From Paenibacillus qinlingensis (GTDB lineage Bacteria > Bacillota > Bacilli > Paenibacillales > NBRC-103111): 64,000 bases of DNA. The stretch is from the NCBI RefSeq assembly GCF_013204845.1, contig NZ_JABMKY010000015.1, positions 124,001 through 188,000 on the forward strand, written 5' to 3'. The position numbers and the translations under genes were made by a program. Shown in pieces: positions 35,582 through 43,762 of this stretch. Positions within the stretch are counted from its first letter, which is position 1. Every line of letters starts with the position of its first letter. The notes below the pieces were generated by a model. It was not told the DNA's origin, did no database searches, and saw only the letters and a list, made by a program, of their open reading frames with translations.

Positions 35582-37195
35582 TTATTTGATAACACCGTCA
35601 CCTTGCAGTTGTTTCGTATAATTGGCAATCGCATCGTTCAGCTTGAATTTGTCCTGCAGTGTCTTTACGTACGCATCCCAGTTCGTTAAAGGCTCTTTGC
35701 CCGTTACGAATTTGAGCATCATTTCATTGGCGTATTTGAGGCGATCTTGCGACATAGGGTCAGCTGGATCATCAAAAACACGTGGATTTACGTTATTATC
35801 CTTCAAGTAGCTCGTGTTAATCTTCTGGTTCGCGTTCGTGATATCAGGCTTCTGGAAGTCGAAATACACACCGTCCGTCGCTTTACGAACGAAAGCATAG
35901 TTATAGCGCCACTCAATTTCCTTTTCGTTGTACGTGGATCTATCGATTAACTTCGGTGTACCATTCGTCACGGTAAAGGACTTATCTTTGATCCCATAAG
36001 CAAGGAATGGATACGCTTCTTTATTGGTGTATAGATATTGAATGAACTGCATAGCACGCTTAGCTTTACCAGCATCCTTCATCGCTTCCTTCGAAAGTCC
36101 AATAAGTGACTGTTGGAATGGCTTCATATCAAGAATTTGATCTCCATAAGGCCCCTTTGGAGGTGCAATTTGCTTCCAATCCGGCACACTGCCTCCGGCA
36201 TCCTGCATTTTCTTCGTTTCCGCAGGCTCTAAACGGCGCCAATCTTCGATCATAATACCAACTTTGCCTTGGTACATTTTATTATCACGTTTGAGTCCGT
36301 CGTCAATCGTTACCCAGTCAGGGTCAACCACTTTCGCATCGATCATCTCTTTAATGAACGTCAGCGCTTCCTTCGTTTTCGCGTCGGTGTTGTAGACAAC
36401 AACTTTACCATCTTTAACATCTACAAAGTTAGGCTGTACACCGTACATCCAGAATATCTGTTGGAAACCTTGTGCACCACTCGTGCTATAACCCAGTGAG
36501 CCGTCCTTTGGCAGCATCGCGACGTAACCGTACGTATCATTCTTACCATTACCGTCTGGATCGTTGAAAGTGAACGCTTTCATAACGTTGAGTAATTCTT
36601 GTGGATTCGTCGGAACCGACAGGTTCAGCTTTTTGAGCCATGTATTGTTAATCCACCAACCATTTACGCCGCCAACAGCTTCAGAAGCGGGTAAGCCAAT
36701 CATATGACCTTTATATTTCATAGGCTCGAGGCGTGAAGGGTCGAATGCTTTCGGAAGCTCCGGGAACTCCTTCAGCAAATCATCGAGATCGGCGAGCAAG
36801 CCTTGATCGTAATATTTAATCGCAGAGGCACGGTCAGGGAAAGAGACGATATCAGGAATTTGATTAGAAGAGATCAGCAGGTTGAGCTTATCTTTCCAAT
36901 TTTCTCCGCCCATGATCATATCGAGATCCATATTATTGTCTTTCTCGATCATTTGACGAATCGGATCCTGCTCTTTCGCTGGCATTGGCGTTGTTAACCG
37001 ATAACCAACTGTATTATAAAAGCTAACTTTATACTTCTTGTCAGCTTCCGCCGGCTTAGCCGATTGGGTGCCTCCCGTTGAGGGGGCAACGCTCGCGCTT
37101 GGTGAAGCCGTATTCTCAGCTTTGCTGCAACCCGCAGCAACAACTCCTAGGATCACAGTCATACTAAGCAACGCACTTGCGTAATTCTTTTTCAT
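35582..37195 (-). CDS. Extracellular solute-binding lipoprotein (LplA-like)
   Basis: A 537-residue ABC-transporter binding protein for oligosaccharides. A lipoprotein signal ends in VVAAGC with lipidated C23, followed by a Ser/Pro/Thr linker. The mature protein has the family 1 solute-binding fold (NLLISSNQIPDIVSF, YKGHMIGLPASEAVGGVNGWW). It has its own ribosome site and a TATAAT box 24 bases upstream of the start, possibly an internal promoter. Substrate unknown. Confidence 0.93.
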   Translation of the reverse strand: MKKNYASALLSMTVILGVVAAGCSKAENTASPSASVAPSTGGTQSAKPAEADKKYKVSFYNTVGYRLTTPMPAKEQDPIRQMIEKDNNMDLDMIMGGENWKDKLNLLISSNQIPDIVSFPDRASAIKYYDQGLLADLDDLLKEFPELPKAFDPSRLEPMKYKGHMIGLPASEAVGGVNGWWINNTWLKKLNLSVPTNPQELLNVMKAFTFNDPDGNGKNDTYGYVAMLPKDGSLGYSTSGAQGFQQIFWMYGVQPNFVDVKDGKVVVYNTDAKTKEALTFIKEMIDAKVVDPDWVTIDDGLKRDNKMYQGKVGIMIEDWRRLEPAETKKMQDAGGSVPDWKQIAPPKGPYGDQILDMKPFQQSLIGLSKEAMKDAGKAKRAMQFIQYLYTNKEAYPFLAYGIKDKSFTVTNGTPKLIDRSTYNEKEIEWRYNYAFVRKATDGVYFDFQKPDITNANQKINTSYLKDNNVNPRVFDDPADPMSQDRLKYANEMMLKFVTGKEPLTNWDAYVKTLQDKFKLNDAIANYTKQLQGDGVIK

Positions 37196-37218
37196 CTTTG
37201 AACCTCTCCCTTTAGTCT

Positions 37219-37224
37219 ATTATA
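37219..37224 (-). promoter_or_regulatory. Possible internal -10 box before the binding-protein gene
   Basis: A perfect TATAAT on the minus strand, with only a weak -35 (GAGGCA) 17 bases upstream. An internal promoter would raise binding-protein levels. Confidence 0.35.
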
Positions 37225-37275
37225 CATGCTATATCGAGAGTTGCCTCTAGATATCATCGCGTTTTTGGCCCCCTA

Positions 37276-38148
37276 TTATCCTTTCACAGAGCCAAGCAGT
37301 ACACCTCGGGTAAAATGCTTCTGGATGAACGGATACACGACCAGTATCGGCAACGTTGTAATGGCGACGGACGCCATTTGGACCGAAATGGGGTTTACCG
37401 AGTTAGCAGCTTCTGCTGCATCCCCGCTAATTGCGACAGAGGCAAGCAAGATTTGCCTTAAAAATAGCTGTACAGGCTGATTCTCTGGGGTGTTGATGTA
37501 AAGCAGGGCATCGAAATAACTATTCCAGTGCCACACGGCGTAGAAAAGGCCAATCGTCGCGATAATCGGTACAGACAGCGGAATGACGATGCGTACCAGA
37601 ATGGCGATTTCTCCCGCTCCATCAATACGGGCAGCTTCATCAATAGCTTCTGGCAGCTGCTCGAAAAAGCTTTTCACAATCATGAGATAGAACGCATTGA
37701 TCAATCCAGGAATGATGAGTGACCATTCGGAATCGAGCAGTCCTATATTTTTCACGAGCAAGTAGCCCGGAATAATACCGCCGTTAAACAGCATAGTGAA
37801 TACGATAAAAAGCAGGAACGGACTTCGGCCAGGCAACGCTTTGCGCGAGAGTGGAAGTGCTGTAATGACGGTGAACACTAAGTTCAGCAGCGTACCGACA
37901 ATGACACGAAAGAGGGTAACTTGGTAGGCATCGAGTAATCGGCCCCCTTGCATAATCTCTCGGTAAGCAGTCAACGTAGTATGCGTAGGGATGATGACCA
38001 ACCCATCTTTCTTAATGAACTCAGATATCGGGGTAAGGGAGACGCTGATGACATACAGGAACGGCAGTACGCAGGAAGCGGCGAGCAGTGATAGCAGCAA
38101 ATAGTTAACGCCTTGGGCGAGTCGGTCGCCGGTGGTCATGTGACGCAT
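37276..38148 (-). CDS. ABC sugar transporter permease (LplC/YtcP-like)
   Basis: A 290-residue permease with six membrane helices and the EAA cytoplasmic loop (EAARIDGAGEIAILVRIVIPLS) that contacts the ATPase. It ends in the family-typical KHFTRGVLLGSVKG. No ATPase gene is in the cluster, as is usual for this class, which borrows a shared MsmX-type ATPase. ATG at 38148 follows AGGAGG. Confidence 0.95.
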   Translation of the reverse strand: MRHMTTGDRLAQGVNYLLLSLLAASCVLPFLYVISVSLTPISEFIKKDGLVIIPTHTTLTAYREIMQGGRLLDAYQVTLFRVIVGTLLNLVFTVITALPLSRKALPGRSPFLLFIVFTMLFNGGIIPGYLLVKNIGLLDSEWSLIIPGLINAFYLMIVKSFFEQLPEAIDEAARIDGAGEIAILVRIVIPLSVPIIATIGLFYAVWHWNSYFDALLYINTPENQPVQLFLRQILLASVAISGDAAEAANSVNPISVQMASVAITTLPILVVYPFIQKHFTRGVLLGSVKG

Positions 38149-38163
38149 GGATGATTCCTCCTT

Positions 38164-39066
38164 CTACCAGATTTGTCCGTCGAATTTTTTGGCAATCCTA
38201 TTCGCACCAAGTACTAGCACGAAGCCGATGACCGATTTAAACAACCCGACAGCGGTAGCAAGTCCAATACGTCCCTCTTGTAGACCGACCCGATATACCC
38301 ATGTCTCGATAACATCGGCCTTCTCTTGATTAAGCGGATTGAGCATGATGAAAATTTGATCAAAGCCAACATCAAGAATGGCGCTGAGCCGCAGCACGAG
38401 CATGAGGATAATGACGTTGCGAATACCCGGAAGGGTGATATGCCATAATTGACGGGACTGAGACGCGCCATCCATCGTTGCTGCTTCGTAAAGGCTCGGA
38501 TCAATACCTGTGAGAGCTGCCAAGTAAATGATGGCTCCCCAGCCGACTGACTGCCATATGTCCGTCGTTACGATAAGCGTTCGGATCAGACCGGACTCCG
38601 TTAAGAAGGAGATGCGGTCTAAGTGGAAGGCGGTTAACAACTGGTTAACGAGCCCCGTTCCAGGTGCGAGAAAAGCCACCAGCAACCCGTAAATAATGAC
38701 CCATGATAGAAAGTGAGGCAGATAAGTCAGGGTTTGAATGGTTCTTTTAAACCCCGTCCCAGTAACGGCATTGAGCATTAAGGCTAGAATAACCGGTGCT
38801 GGAAATGAAAAGACGAGCTTGTAAAACGAAATTAGAATGGTGTTTCCGATAATTTGTTTGAAGTACACACCATCGAAAAATAACTGAAAGTTCTGCCAGC
38901 CAACCCATGGGCTTTCCCAGAGTCCTTGCAGGACGTTGTAGTTCTTAAATGCAGCGGCGATGTACACCATCGGCACATATTTGAATACCGCAAAATACAG
39001 CAGGCCCGGAATTAATAGGGCATACATCACACCGTATCTTCGCAGCAGGTTCATCGTTCGATGCAT
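38164..39066 (-). CDS. ABC sugar transporter permease (LplB-like)
   Basis: A 300-residue permease with six membrane helices and EAA loop YEAATMDGASQSRQLWHITLPG. It is paired with the LplC-like gene 15 bases downstream. It is the first gene after the terminator at 39165-39201, so the operon promoter must lie in 39067-39164; a TACAAT box is visible there without a good -35, which fits activation by the YesN-like regulator. Confidence 0.95.
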   Translation of the reverse strand: MHRTMNLLRRYGVMYALLIPGLLYFAVFKYVPMVYIAAAFKNYNVLQGLWESPWVGWQNFQLFFDGVYFKQIIGNTILISFYKLVFSFPAPVILALMLNAVTGTGFKRTIQTLTYLPHFLSWVIIYGLLVAFLAPGTGLVNQLLTAFHLDRISFLTESGLIRTLIVTTDIWQSVGWGAIIYLAALTGIDPSLYEAATMDGASQSRQLWHITLPGIRNVIILMLVLRLSAILDVGFDQIFIMLNPLNQEKADVIETWVYRVGLQEGRIGLATAVGLFKSVIGFVLVLGANRIAKKFDGQIW

Positions 39067-39164
39067 GAGCTGCCTCTCCTCTCTCTGTTTGTTATACCTT
39101 TATTGTAGCGCCGCGAAAGGGTCGATCCTTTTCATATCTTTGGCAGATGGTCTAAAATCTTCGG

Positions 39165-39201
39165 AAACACGAAAGCCGCCTCCTACTTGGGAGACGGCTT
39201 T
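39165..39201 (-). terminator. Terminator of the GH43-like gene
   Basis: Near-perfect 12-bp stem AAAGCCGTCTCC/GGAGGCGGCTTT with a six-base loop, followed by a T-containing stretch on the minus strand. Confidence 0.75.
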
Positions 39202-39250
39202 GCTAACTCAATTATTGGCGCGTTTGATGTAACAAAAGGCTAGAAATTCA

Positions 39251-40261
39251 TCATTCATCTCCTCCTAATGGGATTCGAATGTTATACGATCGGCTTCCCT
39301 CCCGTTCAAGTACAGCGCACAGCAGAACGGCAGGCTTCCCGCTCTTGTCAAACCATAACTGTGGACGTTCCAGCCTGAGGACGAATTGTGTGACCTGGTG
39401 AGCCCAGGCAATTTGAAGATCGAATGCCAGTACATGCCGAGATGGTCGCCACACAATGCCATCTGCTGATTCAAACAAGGCCACAGAACCACGTCCCGAT
39501 TTCGTAAAATAACCTTGGAAATCCTTCATCAACGCATAGTACCCGTCACCATGGCACCATACGTAAGGGTCCTCTACCGCCCAATCGTTCGTTGGGTTCG
39601 TTACCGTGGGCTCTGGCTGCTTGCGAAACGGTCCGAGCGGATGATCGGCGAAGGCTACGCCCGCATTAACTGCCCCGCCCTTCGGCGGAGGCCCCTCTGC
39701 AACACCTTTGTACATCATCAGGATACGGCCATCTGCTGCCTCGCAAACCGTAGGGTTGCTCGTCATGAGTCCATCCCACTCTCCTAAGGAGACATCAAGC
39801 ACGGGTAGCGTCCCACGGGTCCATGGACCTGCAGGATGGTCTGCCACAGCAACGCCGATACGTTGATGGTTGCGATACGTCCACCATGTTGCCTCATCGA
39901 CAGGATGGTCGAGATCAAAGTCAGGGCCATGCGTCCCCATGTAATACAGGTAATATCGATTACCGTGGCGCAAAATAGCTGGATTGTGTGCCACATCCTT
40001 GTCCCAGTTCGCTGCACCATCTCTACATGTCCATACCGTATCCACGTGATGGAACGGACCTAAGGGATTGTCCGAAATCGCATAGGCGATTTCAGAATGC
40101 GTGACCCACGCCTCAAAACCGGCGCTCTCAGGCCAACGCGAATAGAACAAGTAATACCTCCCCTCCGCATCTCGTGTCATCGAACCACACCAAACATGCC
40201 ATCCTTCTAACTCGAACTTCGCGCCAGCCGGTACTGGCCGAAGCATCCCCTGAAAATTCAT
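39251..40261 (-). CDS. GH43-like five-bladed propeller glycoside hydrolase
   Basis: A cytoplasmic protein of about 336 residues with repeated beta-propeller blades of GH43/GH32 type: YYLFYSRWPES, NPAILRHGNRYYLYYMG, MTSNPTVCEAADGRILMMYKG and VEDPYVWCHGDGYYALMKD. The exact family and substrate cannot be fixed by eye. The start was set at the ATG at 40261, eight bases after GGAG. It is transcribed separately, ahead of the transporter operon, with a possible cre-like site upstream. Confidence 0.8.
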   Translation of the reverse strand: MNFQGMLRPVPAGAKFELEGWHVWCGSMTRDAEGRYYLFYSRWPESAGFEAWVTHSEIAYAISDNPLGPFHHVDTVWTCRDGAANWDKDVAHNPAILRHGNRYYLYYMGTHGPDFDLDHPVDEATWWTYRNHQRIGVAVADHPAGPWTRGTLPVLDVSLGEWDGLMTSNPTVCEAADGRILMMYKGVAEGPPPKGGAVNAGVAFADHPLGPFRKQPEPTVTNPTNDWAVEDPYVWCHGDGYYALMKDFQGYFTKSGRGSVALFESADGIVWRPSRHVLAFDLQIAWAHQVTQFVLRLERPQLWFDKSGKPAVLLCAVLEREGSRSYNIRIPLGGDE

Positions 40262-40279
40262 GCACACCTCTCCTAGCTG

Positions 40280-40293
40280 CGTAAGTGTTTACA
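40280..40293 (-). promoter_or_regulatory. Possible cre-like (CcpA) site before the GH43-like gene
   Basis: The minus strand reads TGTAAACACTTACG, two mismatches from the TGWAANCGNTNWCA consensus. Its position near the start would fit catabolite repression of a glycosidase gene. Confidence 0.3.
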
Positions 40294-40479
40294 TTTGTAT
40301 AAAACAAGTGTAAGGGGTATGCAGCTTGGAAAGGTTCCATATTTTCGTAAGATGGTTTGAACTTTTGGGATGTGTTTAGTCGGGTGATTAAGGCCGGGTT
40401 AGCACAAAATGAGTTTGCGTGTAGGCTTATTGTGGCTGATTTGTGGTTTTTGAAAGCAGATCGACTGCTCGCCATCCTG

Positions 40480-40669
40480 TTTAGCTGTATAAACTACAGC
40501 TAATTTGCTCGAATCTGCTGTTTTTTGGTGCATAGATGGAAAAAGTACAGCTAATCCGTCAGGAATTCGTAGAATCCAGCGAATCGAGGGAATTTACCTA
40601 CAGGAAATACAGTTAATCCTCGAATTTTGAGAAATACGCTTCAAATAGATGGAGGAAATCCAGTTAGAT
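40480..40669. repeat. Dispersed ~24-nt repeat units, third cluster
   Basis: Four units lie at about 40480-40503, 40532-40555, 40592-40617 and 40644-40669, with spacings of 52, 60 and 52. They read TTTAGCTGTA..TACAGCTAA, ATAGATGGA..TACAGCTAAT, a CTACAGGAAATACAGTTAAT form and AATAGATGGA..CCAGTTAGAT. All are variants of the family at 3015-3203 and 8265-8402. Confidence 0.65.
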
Positions 40670-40699
40670 TGCGGGGCGGCAGGGGTGCTGGTGGCTTGG

Positions 40700-41040
40700 G
40701 GGCGGCGGTGGTATGTGTAAGGTGCAGAGTGGAGCTTGTTTCGGGGGTGGAGGTAGATAAAGATCGTGGTAGAGGTAGCTAGGGGGCGGTGTTTGTATGT
40801 GATAGTTACAAGAGTAGCTAATTTGGGGGTGGAGGTAGATAAAGGTGGAGTGGTGAGTAGCAGATTGGGGTAGTATTTGATAGTTACAGAGCAGCTAGTT
40901 TGGGGTTGAGGTAGATAAAGGTTGGGTGATGACTAGGAGATTGCGGTGGTATGTGATAATTGCAGAGAGTAGCTTGTTTTAGGGTAAGGCCTAGGTGAAA
41001 GGTAGAGATAGATAGGAGTGATAGAGGTAGAAAGAGATCG
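40700..41040. repeat. Imperfect tandem repeat, ~78-bp period, about four copies
   Basis: Purine-rich DNA in which GGGGGTGGAGGTAGATAAAG-like cores recur at about 40746, 40828 and 40904, with a decayed copy near 41001, each preceded by TATGTGATAGTTACAGAG-like sequence. Period about 76-82 bases. No ORF of note crosses it. It fills the gap between the GH43-like gene and glyA. Confidence 0.75.
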
Positions 41041-41059
41041 CTAGTTGCAGCGAGTAGAG

Positions 41060-41088
41060 AAAAAAAGACCAGCTCCAAAGAGCTGGCC
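41060..41088 (-). terminator. Rho-independent terminator of the glyA operon
   Basis: GGCCAGCTC/GAGCTGGTC, a nine-base-pair stem with a G-T closing pair and a four-base loop, followed by seven T on the minus strand. Confidence 0.93.
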
Positions 41089-41101
41089 CTATCTCTAATG
41101 A

Positions 41102-42352
41102 TTAATAAGTCAAACCTGGGTAAAGAGGGAATTGCGCCGTTAGATCGGACACCATGCCGCGAGCTTTCTCCAGCGTAGCTTCGTCTTTCGGATTTTTCAA
41201 AGTAAGACCGATAACTTTCGCGATGGTTTTCATCGCTTCTTCGTCCATACCACGGGAAGTTACAGCCGGTGTACCCAAACGGATACCGCTTGTTACGAAC
41301 GGGCTAGTTGGGTCGAAAGGAATCGCGTTTTTGTTCGCTGTAATACCGATTTCATCCAAAACGTGTTCTGCGTCTTTACCAGAGATGTTGAGGTTACGTA
41401 GGTCAACCAACATCAAGTGGTTATCCGTACCGCCGGAAACAAGGTTGATCCCTTCAGCTGTAAGAGCAGTCGCCAATGCTTGAGCATTGTTGATAACATT
41501 TTGACCGTATACTTTAAAGTCCGGTTGAAGAGCTTCACCGAAGGAAACAGCTTTCGCTGCGATCGTGTGCATCAAAGGACCGCCTTGGGAACCAGGGAAT
41601 ACCGCTTTATCAATCGCTGCAGCCCAAGCTTTCTTCGTAAGAATCATACCGCCGCGAGGACCACGTAGCGTTTTGTGTGTAGTTGTTGTTACGAAATGTG
41701 CGTGTGGCACTGGGTTCGGGTGCAAACCAGCTGCTACTAGACCAGCAATATGCGCCATATCAACGAAGAACAATGCGCCTACATCGTTAGCGATCGAAGC
41801 CAATGCTTCGAAATCAATCGTACGTGGGTACGCACTTGCACCAGCTACTAACATACGAGGCTTATGTTTGAAAGCTGCTTTACGAACATCGTCGTAGTCG
41901 ATGCGGAAATCTTTTTCGCTTACGCCGTAAGCGACGAAGTTGTAAAGGATACCGGAAGCATTGACTGGGCTACCGTGTGTTAAGTGACCACCATGTGCAA
42001 GGTTCATACCAAGAACGGTGTCACCAGGGTTTAGAGCAGCCAAGTAAACAGCCATGTTCGCTTGTGCACCGGAATGCGGTTGAACGTTCGCGTGCTCAGC
42101 ACCGAAAAGCTCTTTCGCGCGATCACGAGCGATGTCTTCCACGATGTCTACGTACTCACAGCCACCATAGTATCTTTTGCCTGGGTAACCTTCTGCGTAT
42201 TTGTTCGTAAGTACAGTACCCATAGCTTCAAGAACCGCTTGGCTCACGATGTTCTCGGAAGCGATTAGCTCAATTTTGTCGCGTTGACGGCCTAGCTCAA
42301 GGTTCATCGCTTCTACGATTTTCGGATCTTGCTTGCTCAAAAAGTTTGTCAT
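41102..42352 (-). CDS. glyA: Serine hydroxymethyltransferase
   Basis: Converts serine and tetrahydrofolate to glycine and methylene-tetrahydrofolate, the main one-carbon source. The 416-residue PLP enzyme carries the cofactor lysine in TTTTHKTLRGPRGG and the folate-site YPGKRYYGGCEYVD. It is third in the rpiB-ywlG-glyA unit controlled by the ZTP riboswitch at 43578-43650. Confidence 0.97.
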   Translation of the reverse strand: MTNFLSKQDPKIVEAMNLELGRQRDKIELIASENIVSQAVLEAMGTVLTNKYAEGYPGKRYYGGCEYVDIVEDIARDRAKELFGAEHANVQPHSGAQANMAVYLAALNPGDTVLGMNLAHGGHLTHGSPVNASGILYNFVAYGVSEKDFRIDYDDVRKAAFKHKPRMLVAGASAYPRTIDFEALASIANDVGALFFVDMAHIAGLVAAGLHPNPVPHAHFVTTTTHKTLRGPRGGMILTKKAWAAAIDKAVFPGSQGGPLMHTIAAKAVSFGEALQPDFKVYGQNVINNAQALATALTAEGINLVSGGTDNHLMLVDLRNLNISGKDAEHVLDEIGITANKNAIPFDPTSPFVTSGIRLGTPAVTSRGMDEEAMKTIAKVIGLTLKNPKDEATLEKARGMVSDLTAQFPLYPGLTY

Positions 42353-42388
42353 CTCATATTCCTCCTAAGGATAGTCGTTACTAATAAA

Positions 42389-42994
42389 TTAGCAATCTGC
42401 ATCAGGTGCAGCTTGTTGATAAAGTTGATCCGCTAAATCCGCGGAATATACAGCTCTAGTACCACCGATGAGCTTCGGCCTTGCGAATGCCATCGTGACA
42501 TAAGCCTGGCCAATATGGCGAACCGGCGGCCTTACGGGAACAGCGACTCTGCGCAGATGCATCCCAATCAGCGTTGAGCCAATATCGATGCCCGCATGCG
42601 CCTGAATCGTTTCAACCACGACCGGCTTCACGAAGTGTCTGTACGCATAGGAAGCCATTGAACCCCCGGCCTTCGGCACGGGAATGACCGATACAGGTTC
42701 TAGCTGCGGTGCCAGCGCCAGCAACTCCTCTTCAACAACCAGCGCACGATTCAAATGCTCGCAGCACTGATAGGCTGCATGCAGTCCGAACTCGCCGCAA
42801 ACACGTGCAACTGTCTCAAAAATCGGCTTCGCCGCATCCAACGTACCCGATGTCCCAATGCGATGCCCGAGAATTTCACTCGTACTCGTACCAATCACCA
42901 AGATATAGCCAGGACGCAGGCTACCGACAGTAACCAGCTCATGAAGGTTTGCTTCCAAAGCTTCTGCGATAGGTTCATACATAGAATCTGTCAT
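42389..42994 (-). CDS. ywlG: YwlG family protein (TIGR01440, DUF436)
   Basis: A 201-residue protein of the conserved YwlG family, recognisable from LVIGTSTSEILGHRIGTSG, CEHLNRALVVEEE and VPKAGGSMASYAY. The biochemical function is unknown. It is always near glyA and rpiB, as here, so a link to one-carbon or nucleotide metabolism is possible but unproven. Confidence 0.9.
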   Translation of the reverse strand: MTDSMYEPIAEALEANLHELVTVGSLRPGYILVIGTSTSEILGHRIGTSGTLDAAKPIFETVARVCGEFGLHAAYQCCEHLNRALVVEEELLALAPQLEPVSVIPVPKAGGSMASYAYRHFVKPVVVETIQAHAGIDIGSTLIGMHLRRVAVPVRPPVRHIGQAYVTMAFARPKLIGGTRAVYSADLADQLYQQAAPDADC

Positions 42995-43009
42995 TGCGCA
43001 ACCTCATTT

Positions 43010-43468
43010 CTAGGGGTGAACCGTGAAACGATCTTCGATGCTCTGCACTTTGTTGATTCGATTCTTATGGCGGACACCTTCCGAAAACTCGGTTTCCAAC
43101 CAAATTTTAACGATTTCTTCCGCTACGCCAGGTCCAACAACTCGCTCACCCATCGCTAGCACATTCGTATCATTATGTTCACGTGTCGCTTTCGCGGAGA
43201 AGAGGTCATGCACAAGTGCACAGCGAATTCCTGGAACTTTATTGGCAGCAATCGACATCCCAATGCCCGTTCCACAAAGCAGAATCCCTTTATCTGCCTC
43301 TCCTGCAACAACTTTTTCGCAAACTTGAAGTGCATAATCTGGATAATCGACGGAGTCGCCACAGCTGCATCCGAAATCGATCACTTGATGACCCAATGAT
43401 TCAATAAAAGGAATGATAACATCTTTCAAACGATAGCCTGCATGATCTGCGCCTAAAGCAATTTTCAT
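43010..43468 (-). CDS. rpiB: Ribose-5-phosphate isomerase B family protein (YwlF)
   Basis: A RpiB/LacAB-family isomerase of about 152 residues that interconverts ribose 5-phosphate and ribulose 5-phosphate. Motifs: MKIALGADHAGY, GCSCGDSVDYPD, and LLCGTGIGMSIAANKVPGIR with the active-site cysteine. The start is the ATG at 43468, with AAGGAG ten bases upstream; the ORF continues in frame to 43522 without a ribosome site. First gene of the riboswitch-controlled operon. Confidence 0.95.
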   Translation of the reverse strand: MKIALGADHAGYRLKDVIIPFIESLGHQVIDFGCSCGDSVDYPDYALQVCEKVVAGEADKGILLCGTGIGMSIAANKVPGIRCALVHDLFSAKATREHNDTNVLAMGERVVGPGVAEEIVKIWLETEFSEGVRHKNRINKVQSIEDRFTVHP

Positions 43469-43537
43469 GAATAAAACGCTCCTTTTTGACTGTTCGAATT
43501 CGACCATCCTATTATATCCCAAAGCTCACCAAAAACG

Positions 43538-43578
43538 AAAAAAAGAGCGCACACGCTAAAAAACGCGCGTTGCTCTTT
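43538..43578 (-). terminator. Terminator stem of the ZTP riboswitch
   Basis: AAAGAGC..CGCGC pairs with GTGTG..GCTCTTT and is followed by seven T, immediately 3' of the aptamer and 70 bases before the rpiB start. It is the likely expression platform. Confidence 0.85.
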
Positions 43579-43650
43579 TGCCCAGGCGACCGGCCGTATA
43601 GCTCAATGCTCCATTGTGGTTACTCCCACTCGTCGCCAGTTACACTGAGT
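43578..43650 (-). ncRNA. ZTP (pfl) riboswitch aptamer
   Basis: On the minus strand the hallmarks of the pfl motif are all present: ACTGGCGA, the GTGG(GAGTAA)CCAC hairpin, GGAGC, and the 3' CGCCTGGGCA. P1 forms eight pairs between CTCAGTGT and GCATTGAG. ZTP riboswitches sense the purine intermediate ZMP/ZTP, which accumulates when 10-formyl-tetrahydrofolate is short, and commonly control glyA. Here the downstream genes are rpiB, ywlG and glyA. Confidence 0.9.
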
Positions 43651-43666
43651 CTTGCTTGTTACTTGT

Positions 43667-43695
43667 ATTTTATCGCATTCCCAACGATGTGTAAA
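43667..43695 (-). promoter_or_regulatory. Sigma-A promoter of the rpiB-ywlG-glyA operon
   Basis: TTTACA (43690-43695) and TAAAAT (43667-43672), exactly 17 bases apart, just upstream of the ZTP aptamer. Confidence 0.85.
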
Positions 43696-43762
43696 GCTCT
43701 ATTGGCCTACCTTACTGAGGACCTTATTGGAAAAAGCAAACGTCCTTGTTACCCTCGGGATG

